Source: Echiichthys vipera | Taxonomy: Eukaryota > Chordata > Actinopteri > Perciformes > Trachinidae | Assembly (NCBI GenBank): GCA_963691815.1 | Contig: OY829668.1 | Span: forward strand, 18,581,953-18,645,952 | Length of the DNA stretch: 64,000 nucleotides | Reading direction: 5' to 3' | In this document: positions 31,188 through 41,949 of the stretch, in pieces | How the letters are laid out: each line of letters opens with the position of its first letter | Position numbering within the stretch: position 1 is the first letter of the stretch | Translations under genes and position numbers: made by a program | The notes under the pieces: generated by a model | Told to the model about the DNA's origin: nothing | Databases searched by the model: none | The model's input: only the letters and a program-made list of their open reading frames with translations

Positions 31188-31680
31188 GTAAAATAACTAA
31201 TAACCATTTTTGCTTATAATTATGTCTGTGCAACATCCTGTGGAACAAATGTGCGTATAGCATGACCTTTGTTCTTGTACTTATGAACCTGTGACTTTAT
31301 GAACTGTTTTTGCACTTCTCCAGTACCAGGCACACCTGCTAAGAAAGCATATGCAGAGATTAAAAAAAACATATCCTGTCCACCTGCTAGCATAGTTCCT
31401 CTTTAAGGTGTTATGTTGACAACGCAGGAAAATCTGAAGTGTACTCCACATAGACACAGATGTATTAGAATCCTCTTAAAACGCCCTGTTCTTGTATTCT
31501 GTGCGCCATAACCTAACACTGCCTTAGCACATGTTATGATGATGCCCTGTGGTATACCCAGTAAATAAAGTCTTGTGCTTGCATCAAGGTCTCTAGAAGT
31601 TCTGTTCCAAAGAAGATTTATCATTGTGTAGCAAAAGAACCAGTGGACACAATAATCCTGACCAGTCTAGAAAAGTCTCC
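31188..31680. other. Unassigned DNA
   Basis: No gene or family recognised. Confidence 0.3.
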
Positions 31681-33432
31681 ATGACAGAGGGCTTTACGGT
31701 GGCTCTGGTTAAGGAGGGGAGGACACGTGACGTAGTGCACTACCTGGATAATAGTCGGGGCCTGATCACCCACGGCTGGGTCGCCCGGGTGAGGTTATCT
31801 GATGTAAGACCCTATGACCCCGGGAGCATCACTGACGATGTGTCCAGGTTGCACCACAAGGTGTATTCAAGTACTGATCCAGCATTGCATTGCCATTGAC
31901 TTCCAGGAAAGGGCTGGATGACGAGCTCAAAAGTGTGGTGACAACTTGGGAGACAGTGGACAGCTCGGAGAAGCGGCAACAGGGGCAGGGAGGGTTAGCA
32001 CCTCAAACTGTAGCTCGTGAGAGGGAGCACCAAGAAAACGCTGCGAAAAACCCTAAGGAGAAATACCCCCAGGGACGCCCCAGAGGCGGGAGAATGAGCG
32101 TCCCGAATGGACTGATTTCCTGGTAACAACCAAGGCGAATGAACAATCGAGTATGAGTGGAGTCTGCACCAGACCTGCCGCCAACAAAGAGGCAGTGCAG
32201 CGACAGTTTGATGAAGATGTTGATTCAGCCCTTGAAGCAACACCCAAGGATGGTGTGGACCACAAGTTCCGAACCATGAGCACATTCATAATCAGCATCG
32301 CTTCAGACAGGTTTGGTGCCAAGAAACAGCGTGCCACCAAGATTTCTACTGAAAAGCACCTATTCCGGACCGATGAGAGGTCAAGATGGCCGAACTCAGA
32401 AAAGAGCTGAGGACACTAAGGAGCTGGTACAGAAAGCCAAGCGAAGAGGAGAAGGCAGCCATGGCAGAACTTAGGGCTGTGGTGAGGAAGAGTCTAATCA
32501 TGCTTCGGCGTGCTGAGTGGAACAGGAAGAGGGGTAAGGAGAGGGAATGCAGGCGCAGTGCCTTCATTGCAAATTCATTCGGGTTCACAAAGAAGCTTCT
32601 GGGAGAGAAACGCAGTGGTCAACTCTCATTTCCCGAGGAGGGTATTAACCGTTACATCAGCGACACCTAAAGCGATCGCATGAGGGAGCAAGACCTTGGC
32701 CACTGTGCAGCCCTCATATGCCTACCTGAACCTAGCACCCTCTTTAACACCAACAAACCCACCCTTAAGGAAGTCAAAAAGGTCATCAAATCTGCCAGAA
32801 CATCTAGGCACCGGGCCCAAGTGGAGTTCCATACAAGGTCTTCAAAAATTGCCCCAGGCTTCTGGAGCATCTTCGGAAGATACTAAGACCCATCTGGAGA
32901 AGAGGGAGAGTACCACAGCAGTGGAGATATGCAGAAGGAGTGTGGATTTCCTAGTAGGAGAAAGCAAGTAAGATTGAGCAGTTCAGGACAATCTCCCTCC
33001 TACGTGTGGAGTGCAAAACTTTCTTAAAGATTGTTTCCAATCGCCTGATGGGATTTCTCTTAAAGAACACCTACATAGAAACCTCGGTGCAAAAGGAGGG
33101 AGTACCAGGGGTTCCAGGATGTATTGAACACACAAGGGTGGTGACTAGAGAGGCACAGGAGAGCAAAGGGGACTTGGCAGTCTTGTGGCTTGACCTTGCC
33201 AATGCTTATGGATCGACCCCACAAAACCTGGTGGGATAGGCCCTGAGCAGATACCACGTCCCAGAGAAGATCCAAAATCTCATCCTAGACTACTATAACA
33301 ACTTTAGTCTGAGAGTGTCCTCTGGGGCTACAACATTGGTGTGGCATCGTGTGGATAAGGGCATTATTACCGGATGCACAATCTCTGTTTTTCTGTTTGC
33401 ACTGGCCATGAACATGCTACTGTCCAAATCCA
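31681..33432 (+). pseudogene. LINE remnant of the type lacking AP endonuclease (NeSL/Hero/R2-like)
   Basis: Shifted plus frames cover a LINE ORF. N-terminal part: CTRPAANKEAVQRQFDEDV (32,163). Then a basic helical region, LRKELRTLRSWYRK and RKRGKERECRRSAF, with SFGFTKKLLGEKRSGQLSF (32,570-32,640). RT: EPSTLFNTNKPTLKEVKKVI, ECKTFLKIVSNRLMGFL, ETSVQKEGVPGVPGCIEHT, LAVLWLDLANAYGS and GIITGCTISVFLFALAMNML (33,360-33,420). The sequence ends before the catalytic FxDD. The style of these motifs matches fish LINEs with a restriction-like endonuclease; the placement is inference. The open frame at 31,681-31,896 is unassigned. At least five frameshifts or stops. Confidence 0.65.
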
Positions 33433-33534
33433 GGCAACATGCCGCCTGGACCTGCTGCCGGCTCAACACCTCCTACTACTCCTGCTGCTGAGCGAGTCCT
33501 ACTCCAGCCTCACAGATCAAAAAGGACAAGAACT
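33433..33534 (+). other. Left flank of the L1 insertion, unidentified
   Basis: Proline/alanine-rich frame (PPGPAAGSTPPTTPAAERVL) between the LINE remnant and the L1. It probably continues at 38,642 after the L1. Confidence 0.35.
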
Positions 33535-33715
33535 GACTTCAGGTCAGAACACCGTCGTAATGGCCGCATAGCGAGGGAGCTCCCGGTTGAACCAGAGCAA
33601 TTCAAGAAATACCCCCATATAAACCAAACAAACCATTTCGCCAAAAACATAGAGAAAGGGGTGAAATAGGGATATCACCACTTTGAGCAGTAAGACGGAG
33701 TGCAGCTGACAGGAA

Positions 33716-34555
33716 ATGGCCGACTTGGAACTGATTTTGCAAGAACTGAGAGGGTTTCGCCAAGAAAACAAATTACAAATAGAGACCGTAAGAGAGGAAA
33801 TTGAATACCAGACTGGACGAGGTGGAAGGACGAATTGAGAAAGCAGAGGAGAGGATCCAAAACACAGAAGAAGTCATCACGGCCATGCTAAAGTTACACA
33901 CCGAGCTGGAAGACAAGCTGCTGGATCTGGAAAGCCGCTCCAGGAGTGAGAACATAAGGGTCTATGGTGTGCCGGAGGGGTCCGAGAAGGAATCAACCAC
34001 GACATGCCCGACCTGCAGATTGAAAGGGCTCACTGGTCGCCGGGGCTGCAGCCGCCGGGGGACGCGCCGCCACGCTCCGTCGTAATCAAGTGTTTAAGTT
34101 TTAAAACAAAAGAGACATTACTCTGCAAGGCATGGCAGAAGAAGGGGTTCACCTGGCAAGAGAACCGCATAAACCTGGATCACGACTACTCACCTCTAAT
34201 ACTCAAAAGAAGTAGAGAATACACAGAGATCCGCAAAATACTGAAAGAGAATAGACTTCAGTTCCAGACCCTCTTCCCTGCCAGGCTGCGTGTGAGACAT
34301 GAGGATGGAACCAGAACCTACGAGACGGTAGAGAAGGCATCGGAGGACCTGCTGAGAAGAGGCTTTGCTGTGACAACCACCACCACACCTCCGGAGACGC
34401 TCATGGAGCAGGTGCAGCGACTCTCCTGGACGAGAGTGGACAGACGAGCAAAGAAGGGCCTAGCTGAATGGGACCAGGGCTACAAGGAGAAGCTTCGAAC
34501 CTTCAGGAGAACATCACCGACCCCCTCCGGGACAGGAAGATTTAACCCATGCTAG
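33716..34555 (+). pseudogene. L1-group ORF1 (RNA-binding protein), frameshifted
   Basis: Starts MADLELILQELRGFRQENKL. A long coiled coil follows in a shifted frame (RLDEVEGRIEKAEERIQNTE, 33,807-33,900), then the RRM-like segment LESRSRSENIRVYGVPEGSE. The C-terminal half is open from 34,004: RSVVIKCLSFKTKETLLCKA, INLDHDYSPLILKRSREY, TLFPARLRVRHEDGTRTY. These are the L1 ORF1 RRM and C-terminal domains, which bind element RNA as a trimer. Two frameshifts inactivate it. Confidence 0.85.
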
Positions 34556-34929
34556 AGGACGGCGGATTAAATGTGAAATACATGTATTTATATATTTTTT
34601 AAATATACTGACTATAATTAGTGGTTAAGATCCACTATTGGTTCGCTTGGGGCCAACTTTTTCACTTTAGACTTTCTTTTTTTTCTCTTTCCCTCTCTTT
34701 TCCCGACATGCGGCTGTTGCAGGTAAGGGCCTCTTCCTCCGGGTTGAGGAGGGAGACTGTTTCCTTCGAGCCACCTCGGGAGGCTCAACAGGATCGGACT
34801 ATCAGAACCCTACATAGGGAGTCACATGGACAAATTGTGTTCAGTTTGATGATGTTCAGCGTGTTAGTTGTAACAGGGAGGGGAAAGCGCACCGGGTTTT
34901 TGAGTGGGAGGGAGGGGGAAATCACATCA

Positions 34930-37900
34930 ATGCAAAACAGGTCTTTAAAAATAGCGTCATTTAATATAAATGGAGTACTCAATCCAGTTAAAAGGTGGAA
35001 AATCTTATCAAAATTAAAGAAAGATAAAACCCAAATAGCTCTCTTACAGGAGACACACCTTGACGACTCCGAACAAGCTAAATTGAATAAATTAGGATTT
35101 AAACATGTTTACTTTTCTTCACACGTATCGGGGAGACGGAGAGGAGTGGCGATTTTGATATCCAGTGCAGTAAATTATGAACACACATCAGAACATAAGG
35201 AGAAGGAAGGCAGATTTGTTATGGTCACATGGAAGATAGAAGGTATTGTGATAAGTCTCCTTAACGTGTATGTGCCGCCGGGCAGTGACTGGTCCTTCTA
35301 TAAGGTTGATTTAATGACAGCAAAGAGTCAAGGGATCTTAATATGTGGCGGAGACTTTAACGTCCGATTAAATCCCAGAATTGACTCATCAAACAGGAAA
35401 TCTGACACAAAAAATATCAGCAACAGATTAAATACATGGATGCGTGAAGTGGGGATTGTGGACGTATGGAGAGAGATAAACCCGATGAGTCGGGACTACT
35501 CACATTACTCGTACACTCACAATGTCTACTCGCGCATCGACTACTTTTTTATGCTTAAAGGAGACCTTTTCAGGGTAAGCAACAGTGAAATAGGAACTAG
35601 TACTATTTCAGATCACGGACCCATCGATATTTTAATCCATCTGAATAATAAGAAAAAATCCACTCTCTGGAGACTGAACTCAAACCCTCTGAATAACCCA
35701 GTTATTAAAGATAAATTGAAAAGCGAAATTAAATTGTATTTGGAAAATAACGATAATGAAGAAGTGACCCCACCCATTCTCTGGGATGCATTAAACGCAG
35801 TGTTGAGGTGCAAAATAATAGCCATCTCCTCATATGAGAAGAAATTTAAGGAGCAAAAACAAAAGAGGACTTGAAGAGACTACAAAAGAAACATTCAAAG
35901 TCTCACAAAGATGACGACAAATGTAGGATAAAATTTTTTTAAAAAGAAATAGATACTCAGGAAATTCAGAAGAAGCTCCTTTTTTACAAAGCAACAATAC
36001 TATGAGACTGGTGGGACATCACTGAAACTCCTATCGTATAGGTTAAGAAAACAACAAGCGGATAGAACAATATATAAAATAAGAAACTCCCAAAAAATGT
36101 AATATAAACAAGTCCGCAGAAAAAACAACAATGCTTCCAAGAATACTATTGAATATTATTTACACAACCACAGATAAGCAATGACAAGCAGATTGTTGCC
36201 CTCCTTGCCCAGGTAAATCTTCCAAAGATCACTGATGAACAAAATGAGAAATTAATATCCAAAATAACAAAGGAAGAAATTCAAACAGCAATTAGGAAAA
36301 TGAAAGGGGGGAAGTCTCCAGGGACAGATGGTTTTTCCACAGAATGGTACAAAACAATGCAGGATCAACTAATTCCAACATTATTAAAAACATTTAACTG
36401 GGTTTTGGATATTAAGTTTGGACGCCGAAAAAGCATTTGTGAGGTGGTCATTCTTATAGAAAGTACTTTCGAAATTCGGCTTCCATACAACTATAATTGA
36501 CACGTTTGCAGCACAATATAACAAACCAACAGCCAGAATCAAAATGAATGGAAACTTAACCAATTCATTCACTTTAGAAAGAGGAACGAGGCAGGGGTGT
36601 TGTGCGTCGCCGCTTCTCTTCACCTTGTTTATAGAACCCATTAGTCGACTAATTAGGCAGAGGAATGATATAAAGGGGGTAACAATGACTTCTGGGGAAC
36701 AAAAACTGGCCCTATTCGCCGACGATTTATTGATAGGTATAACACAACCGACTCAGACACTCCCAAAACTGACTAAATTGTAAGAGGAATTTGGTTTAGT
36801 TTCTGGTTACAAAATTTATATTAATAAAACCCAAGCATTAACATTTAATTATGACCCTCCACCTTCAATTAGAACCATTTACAATTGGAAATGGGATGCG
36901 GAATCCATTAAATATTTGGGTGTCTCATTACCTAGGGACTTCACCAGACTTTATAACATAAATAATGGCCCACTAAATTTAAAGATAAAAACTGACATAC
37001 AAAGATGGAACGTTATTCCCTTTTTAGGATTAAGCTCCCTGATAGATTAATCAGGATGAATATTCATCCACGGATGTTGTACCTTTTTCAATGTTTACCA
37101 ATTGAAATACCATCTAAACAATTCTTAGACTGGAAAAGAGTAATAGCAAGGTATCTGTGGCAAGGGAAAAGGGCCAGAATCACATTTAAAACACTGCAAT
37201 TAAGAAAAGATAAAGGGGGAATGGGCCTTCCCTGCTTACAGGATTACTACCACGCAGCTCAGTTGAGGTCTTAATCTGCCTGTGCTCGCCTACATACGCT
37301 GCTGCATGGAAGGAAATTGAAGCAACGACGATAAAGGGAGCTCCAATAACAGCTCTATTAAGGGACAGTAAATTACAAGAAGAACAGGAGATCCCAGGGG
37401 ACTCTATAGCAAGCAACTTCCTGAAGTCCTGGCAAGAAATAGTAAAAATTTGCAGATTAAAAGACAAGATTATACTAAGATTATGAGGTGGTGTGCCTAT
37501 GATTTGGACTTTATAAAACCAAATAAAACCGACGGCAGATTTAAGACATGGATCACAAAAGGTTTAACTACCTATTATTCATTCAGTCCACAAGGGGGCA
37601 TTTCAGAGTTTTGAGTCCCTACAGAAGGATCATGGTCTAGGGAGAGACGATTTCTTTTGGTACTTGCAAGTGAGAGACTAGTATAACAAAAATATTAAAG
37701 AGGTGTTAAGAAAATACGAGTCAGGGGCCACGGAGGTATTCTAATCATTAACTAAGTCCAGATCCTGTAACAAAATTATCTCCAAATTATATAATGCCAT
37801 ACAAATATCCAAACCAGAGAATACAGAATACATAAAAAGGAAATGGGAAACGGAAATAAGGATAATTATTACACAGGAGAGTTGGGGGGAAATATGTCAA

Positions 37901-38350
37901 TTACAATGGATCTGTTGGAAAAGTATAACAAGATTTTTTATCACACCCATCCACAAGCATCATCAGGGTAACGGGGACGCTTGTTGGAGACTCTGTGGTT
38001 CCAACCATTTCCACATTTTTTGGGACTGTCAAATGATAAAATTCTACTGGTAAGAGATCCACAAACATATTAAAAATATATTTAATGTGAACATTCCATT
38101 AAAATGTGTAACTCTGTTTTTGGGCAACATAATGTTTGAAACATGGAACATAAAAGACAAGAAACTGCTGACCATACGTTTGGCAGCTAGTAAGAAATGT
38201 GTCACTAGAAAATGGTTAAAAGTGGGACCTCCCACCATTGACGAATGGATCGACATTGTTTTTGAGATTTATGTTATGGAGAAGATTTATTTTTCTCTCA
38301 AAGTTGAGAAGAAAATGTTTATAGGATCTGGACCAAATGGACTTAGTATG
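34930..38350 (+). pseudogene. L1-group ORF2 (endonuclease and RT), decayed
   Basis: The endonuclease domain is open from Met at 34,930 to 35,873: IASFNINGVLNPVKRWKILS, LLQETHLDD, LICGGDFNVRLN, SRIDYFFML, ISDHGPIDI. After frameshifts the RT starts at 36,290 (MKGGKSPGTDGFSTEWYK). A junction at about 36,410 removes the segment between FNWVLD and DAEKAFDR-type sequence. RT resumes with RGTRQGCCASPLLFTLFIEP (36,580) and the catalytic FADDLLI (36,716). The C-terminal part (RWNVIPFLG, KGGMGLPCLQDYYHAAQLRS) is in three frames up to about 38,340. Non-functional. Confidence 0.88.
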
Positions 38351-38660
38351 TAAAACCATCAGAACTGATTTTATCTGACTATACTTGTGCTTTGTGTGAA
38401 CCTACCCTCTTTTATTATATGTGATGTAATGATAACATGCAGTGGTGCGCTCCCCGGTTTTGTTGTTTTTGCATTAATGCTTCCACCTGGAATGGTTAGG
38501 GCCCATGGGAGAAAGCGCCAGAAGGGCAGTTTGTACAACATCATTGTATCTTTGACAAACGTAGTCAATGTATGTGAGAAGTGATGTACGTGATGGATGT
38601 CTGCCTTTCTGAATAAAAAGAGAATTTCAAAAAAAAAAAAAAGGACAGGAACTACACACC

Positions 38661-38930
38661 GTGGACCTCGCCATGGTCACCCGACCAGCCTGGTACCGAG
38701 CTGTGGCTCTAACCGCCAGGCTAATGACGAATGACAGTTGCTATGTCGGTGCCCAACTTCCTCACGATGTGGGCACGGCACTGCCTGTGGCCCCCTGGCC
38801 GCTGAATGTTTCTGAAACTCTGGGGGCCATGATAGCCTTTACCAAGCCAGTGCAGTCGGCGGACCGAACCATCGCAGGCCTCGCTCCCTGGTTAGGGGTT
38901 CTGTACATCAGTATCGTCAACTACGCGTGA
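38661..38930 (+). other. Unidentified open frame, 89 residues
   Basis: The frame reads MDLAMVTRPAWYRAVALTAR, then a Pro/Val-rich middle and LAPWLGVLYISIVNYA. It lies between the L1 3' end and the LTR of the Gmr1-like element. Removing the L1 would join it to 33,433-33,534. I do not recognise it. It may be part of an older element's ORF; expression is not implied. Confidence 0.3.
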
Positions 38931-38931
38931 A

Positions 38932-39621
38932 TGTCACAACTACTGAGTCAGTTGCATCATTCAGTGATGACGACAAACCCCACACAGCAACAAGGAGATG
39001 TGTGCTTTGTAAGAAAGTGCCGGTGCGTCAGCGCATGGAACACTGCCTACACCAAGCCTGAGTGCAAGAACGCGGGCCCTGAACAAGAAAAGGTCACAAG
39101 ACAGAGTCCACTTGAAGAAAAAAATGAAATATTTTATTTTCCTTTTACAATGTCTCTTGACAGCAGCGCTTCAACCAGAAAGCCCCAAAAAAGATATTCA
39201 CAGTACTTGGGTCCACACAGCTACACAGCCCTTCACCGACTCCCTAAGCAGTGTCATACGCCTCAATTTAAAGGCCTAGCCCCTCCCATGGACCATACCA
39301 TCTTTAATTGAAATCAATTCAGTAATCAATTAGTTATCAGTCATTTTCCAGACCCCAAATCACTGTCATATACATGCATTACATCTAACCACGCTTAAAG
39401 GCAGTCATCACCACATTACAAAAGGCCTCATTCCAGAGATGCCTGTACAAACCAATTTTTACCCCACAGTTGGTATGGTTCGGGCACTATAAAAGCCAGC
39501 CTGACACAAGGCTCGGGTCCTTTGTCCCTGCCCAGCACCAGGAAATATTATGGTGAGAGAACAACAATTAGTTAAACTCAGGATTACTTATTCTTAAATA
39601 ATAATAAAATACTCAAAACAA

Positions 39622-39694
<73 letters not shown>

Positions 39695-39868
39695 AAAACT
39701 ATGAAAATACATAACACAGGAAACTTACTAGGATGTTAACTGTAGTTCAGTGTGTGCACCCACTAAACTAACAATAGTTTGCCACCTGGCTAACATGTGG
39801 TATGTGAACTGAATGATGGTGTGGTGTGCTGGTGTGGTGTTTTACCAGTGGCAGGGGAAACTGCCACA
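38932..39868 (-). repeat. Candidate 3' LTR of the Gmr1-like element
   Basis: On the minus strand a purine tract (GGAGAGGAGGGAGGTAA) precedes TGTGGCAGTTTCCCC at 39,868. A matching end, TAGTTGTGACA, is at 38,932. It contains AATAAA-type signals near 39,130 and a GT microsatellite. Boundaries rest on TG/CA ends and the polypurine tract only. Confidence 0.5.
39627..39692 (+). repeat. (GT)n microsatellite
   Basis: About 33 GT units inside the candidate LTR. Confidence 0.95.
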
Positions 39869-39889
39869 TTACCTCCCTCCTCTCCGGGC

Positions 39890-41195
39890 TCAGCCGTGGT
39901 GGTCAACCCGAGACAGGTAGTCTGCCAACAGGTTTATCTTGCCGGGTTTGTGCCTGATCCTGAAACTGAAGGGTTGCAGGTCAAGATACCACCGTGTGAT
40001 CCTAGCATTGCGATCCTTTATCGTGTTGTTCCAGGATAGGGTTCTGTGGTCGGTTTCCAAGTCAAACTCCCTTCCAAGAAGATAGTAACGCAGACTCTCC
40101 AAAGCCCATTTAATGGCTAAGCCCTCCTTCTCAATTGTAGAATACCTTGTCTCCCGGGGTTCCAACTTCCGGCTGAGATACAACACTGGTCTCTCTTCAC
40201 CCTCGTCTCCTTGTGTCAACACAGCCCCGAGGCCAACATCATAAGCATCTGTCTGGACCATAAAGCGCCTCTGAAAGTCAGCACTACGGAAGATAGGCGA
40301 TGAACACATGGCATTCTTGAGGGCAGTAAAGGAATGTTCACATTCGGGGGACCATCTTATCGGGCTTGGTTCCCCTTTCCAAGTCAGATTAGTCAGAGGG
40401 GTGGCAAGAGTGGAATAATGGGGAATAAAGTCAGAATACCACCCTATCAGGCCCACAAACGACATAATTTGCTTCTTGGTACGTGGGCGCTGGGCATTAC
40501 GGATGGCTTCGACCTTATCCACAAGCGGGACTGTGACCCCCTCCCAGCTGGAATCCCAAGTATTGGACCTCACTCTTCGCCCACTCACACTTTTGAGCAT
40601 TGAGGGTCAAGCCAGCCCTCTCAATGCAGGCCATGATCTGTCTCAGATGTATGAGGTGGTCCTCCCAGGAATGGCTAAAGATAACAACATCATCTAGGTA
40701 AGCAGCACTGAAGGATTCAAACCCGGAGAGAACCACATCCATCAACCTTTGGAACATTGCAGGCGCTCCATGCAGTCCAAACGGCATTACTGTAAACTGG
40801 TACAGTCCTGATGGCGTACGGAAAGCAGTGTAAGGCTTTGAGCTCTCCTCCAGGGGAATCTGCCAATACCCTTTGCAAAGGTTCAGCGTAGTTATGTACT
40901 TGGCAGTCCCGACACGCTCCACAAGGTCATCTATGCGAGGCATGGGGTAGGCGTCAAAACAAGAGATAGCGTTGATCTTCCTGAAGTCGATACAGGGCTG
41001 TTGTGAGCCATCCTTCTTAGGCACCATTACAATGGGACTGGACCACTGGCTCCTCGCTGGCTCTATCACTCCGAGACCAAGCATCTTCTGGACCTCATCC
41101 TTTAGGGGACCAACCAACCGTTCGGGGATGCGGTATGGCCTCTGACGAAGGGGAGGAGTGTCTGCCTTTTGGAGACGGATGGTGTGCTGTATCAA
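39890..41195 (-). pseudogene. pol: Gmr1-like reverse transcriptase and RNase H
   Basis: RT: IQHTIRLQKADTPPLRQRPY, VIEPARSQWSSPIVMVPKKD, CIDFRKINAISCFDAYPMPR, TLNLCKGYWQIPLEE, VMPFGLHGAPAMFQRLMD, catalytic AAYLDDVVIFS (about 40,710-40,678). A frameshift near 40,550 leads to RNase H: MSFVGLIGWYSDFIPHYS, FMVQTDAYDVGLGAVLTQ (Asp), TIEKEGLAIKWALESLRYYL (Glu), FDLETDHRTL (Asp), PGKINLLADYLSR. The protein would copy element RNA. Apart from the frameshift the domains are well kept, so this copy is moderately young. Confidence 0.9.
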
Positions 41196-41216
41196 TGTCG
41201 TTCAACCTGGACCATC

Positions 41217-41876
41217 TCAGAACAGCTGAGGCATCTCCCCAAACAACATCTGCAACCTCTTCTGATGTGGTAAGGGCAGGTGCTCAGGATGAGGGGTTTT
41301 TGGCTGGAGGAGCTGTTGCAGGTTAGAGTCAGACTCACCATCTTCCTTCTTGACCCGACACACCATTAACACCTTGGCAGGCTCATGCTCCTTCCATTCT
41401 TTGAGCAGGTTGATGTGGTAGACCTGGGAGTCTTTCCCCTTGTCTGGGTGAGCCACCTCATACGTCACTGGTCCCATCTTCCTCAGCACCTCATACAGCC
41501 CCTGCCATTTGGCTAACAGTTTGTTGCTGCTGGTTGGGAGCAAGAGAAGAACCCTCTGACCTGGTATCAGCTCTCTCTGTTGAGCCCTTCTGTCATACCA
41601 GAACTTCTGGTCCTGTTGCGCCCTCTCCAGGTGGACCTGGGCCTCCTTATGGTACCTCTCGAGGCGTTCCCGCATTTGAAGTACATAGGACAGGATACCT
41701 TCTGGTGCTGGTTTCCTGGCCTCCCACTCTTTTCTCAGTAGATCCAGGGGCCCCTGCACAGGCCATCCATAAAGGAGCTCGAACGGGGAGAAGCCAGTTG
41801 ATGCTTGAGGTACTTCCCTGTAGGCAAACAAGACAAAAGGTAACCACTTGTCCCAGTCACGGCCGGTATCTGAGAC
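41217..41876 (-). pseudogene. pol: Gmr1-like integrase, C-terminal part
   Basis: The minus frame reads DWDKWLPFVLFAYREVPQAS, TGFSPFELLYGWPVQGPLDL, a helical linker with QKFWYDRRAQQRELIPGQRV, LAKWQGLYEVLRKMGPVTYE and QVYHINLLKEWKE, the end of a gypsy integrase with its GPY/F-like module. It continues in the same frame into RT across two TGA stops (MPQLF-stop-DGPG-stop-TTL). Each sits where Arg (CGA) would be expected, as from CpG decay. The N-terminal zinc finger and catalytic core are missing beyond the LINE junction at 41,877. Confidence 0.88.
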
Positions 41877-41949
41877 AAGGCAAGGCAAGGCAAGGCAAGG
41901 CACTTTATTTGTATAGCACTTTTCATACATTTAGCAGAAAGCTTAGGTG

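Larger units (their letters stand above)
33535..38641 (+). mobile_element. L1-group LINE with target duplication and poly(A)
   Basis: 5' UTR (33,535-33,715), ORF1, ORF2, AATAAA at about 38,613 and an A-run of about 12 ending at 38,641. The flanks AGGACAAGAACT (33,523-33,534) and AGGACAGGAACT (38,642-38,653) match at 11 of 12 bases, preceded by A residues: a target duplication. ORFs have frameshifts and an internal deletion near 36,410. Confidence 0.88.
38932..41877 (-). mobile_element. Gmr1-like Ty3/gypsy element with integrase before RT
   Basis: The minus-strand order is integrase C-terminus (41,876-41,217), reverse transcriptase (41,195-40,515), RNase H (40,600-39,890), polypurine tract, candidate LTR. 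Integrase upstream of RT is the hallmark of the Gmr1 group of vertebrate gypsy-like elements. The 5' part is cut off by an L2-like LINE at 41,877. Confidence 0.8.

Noticed and set aside
38661..38930. Retroviral Env fragment
   Set aside because: The frame has a hydrophobic end but no CX6CC, cleavage site or glycosylation pattern.
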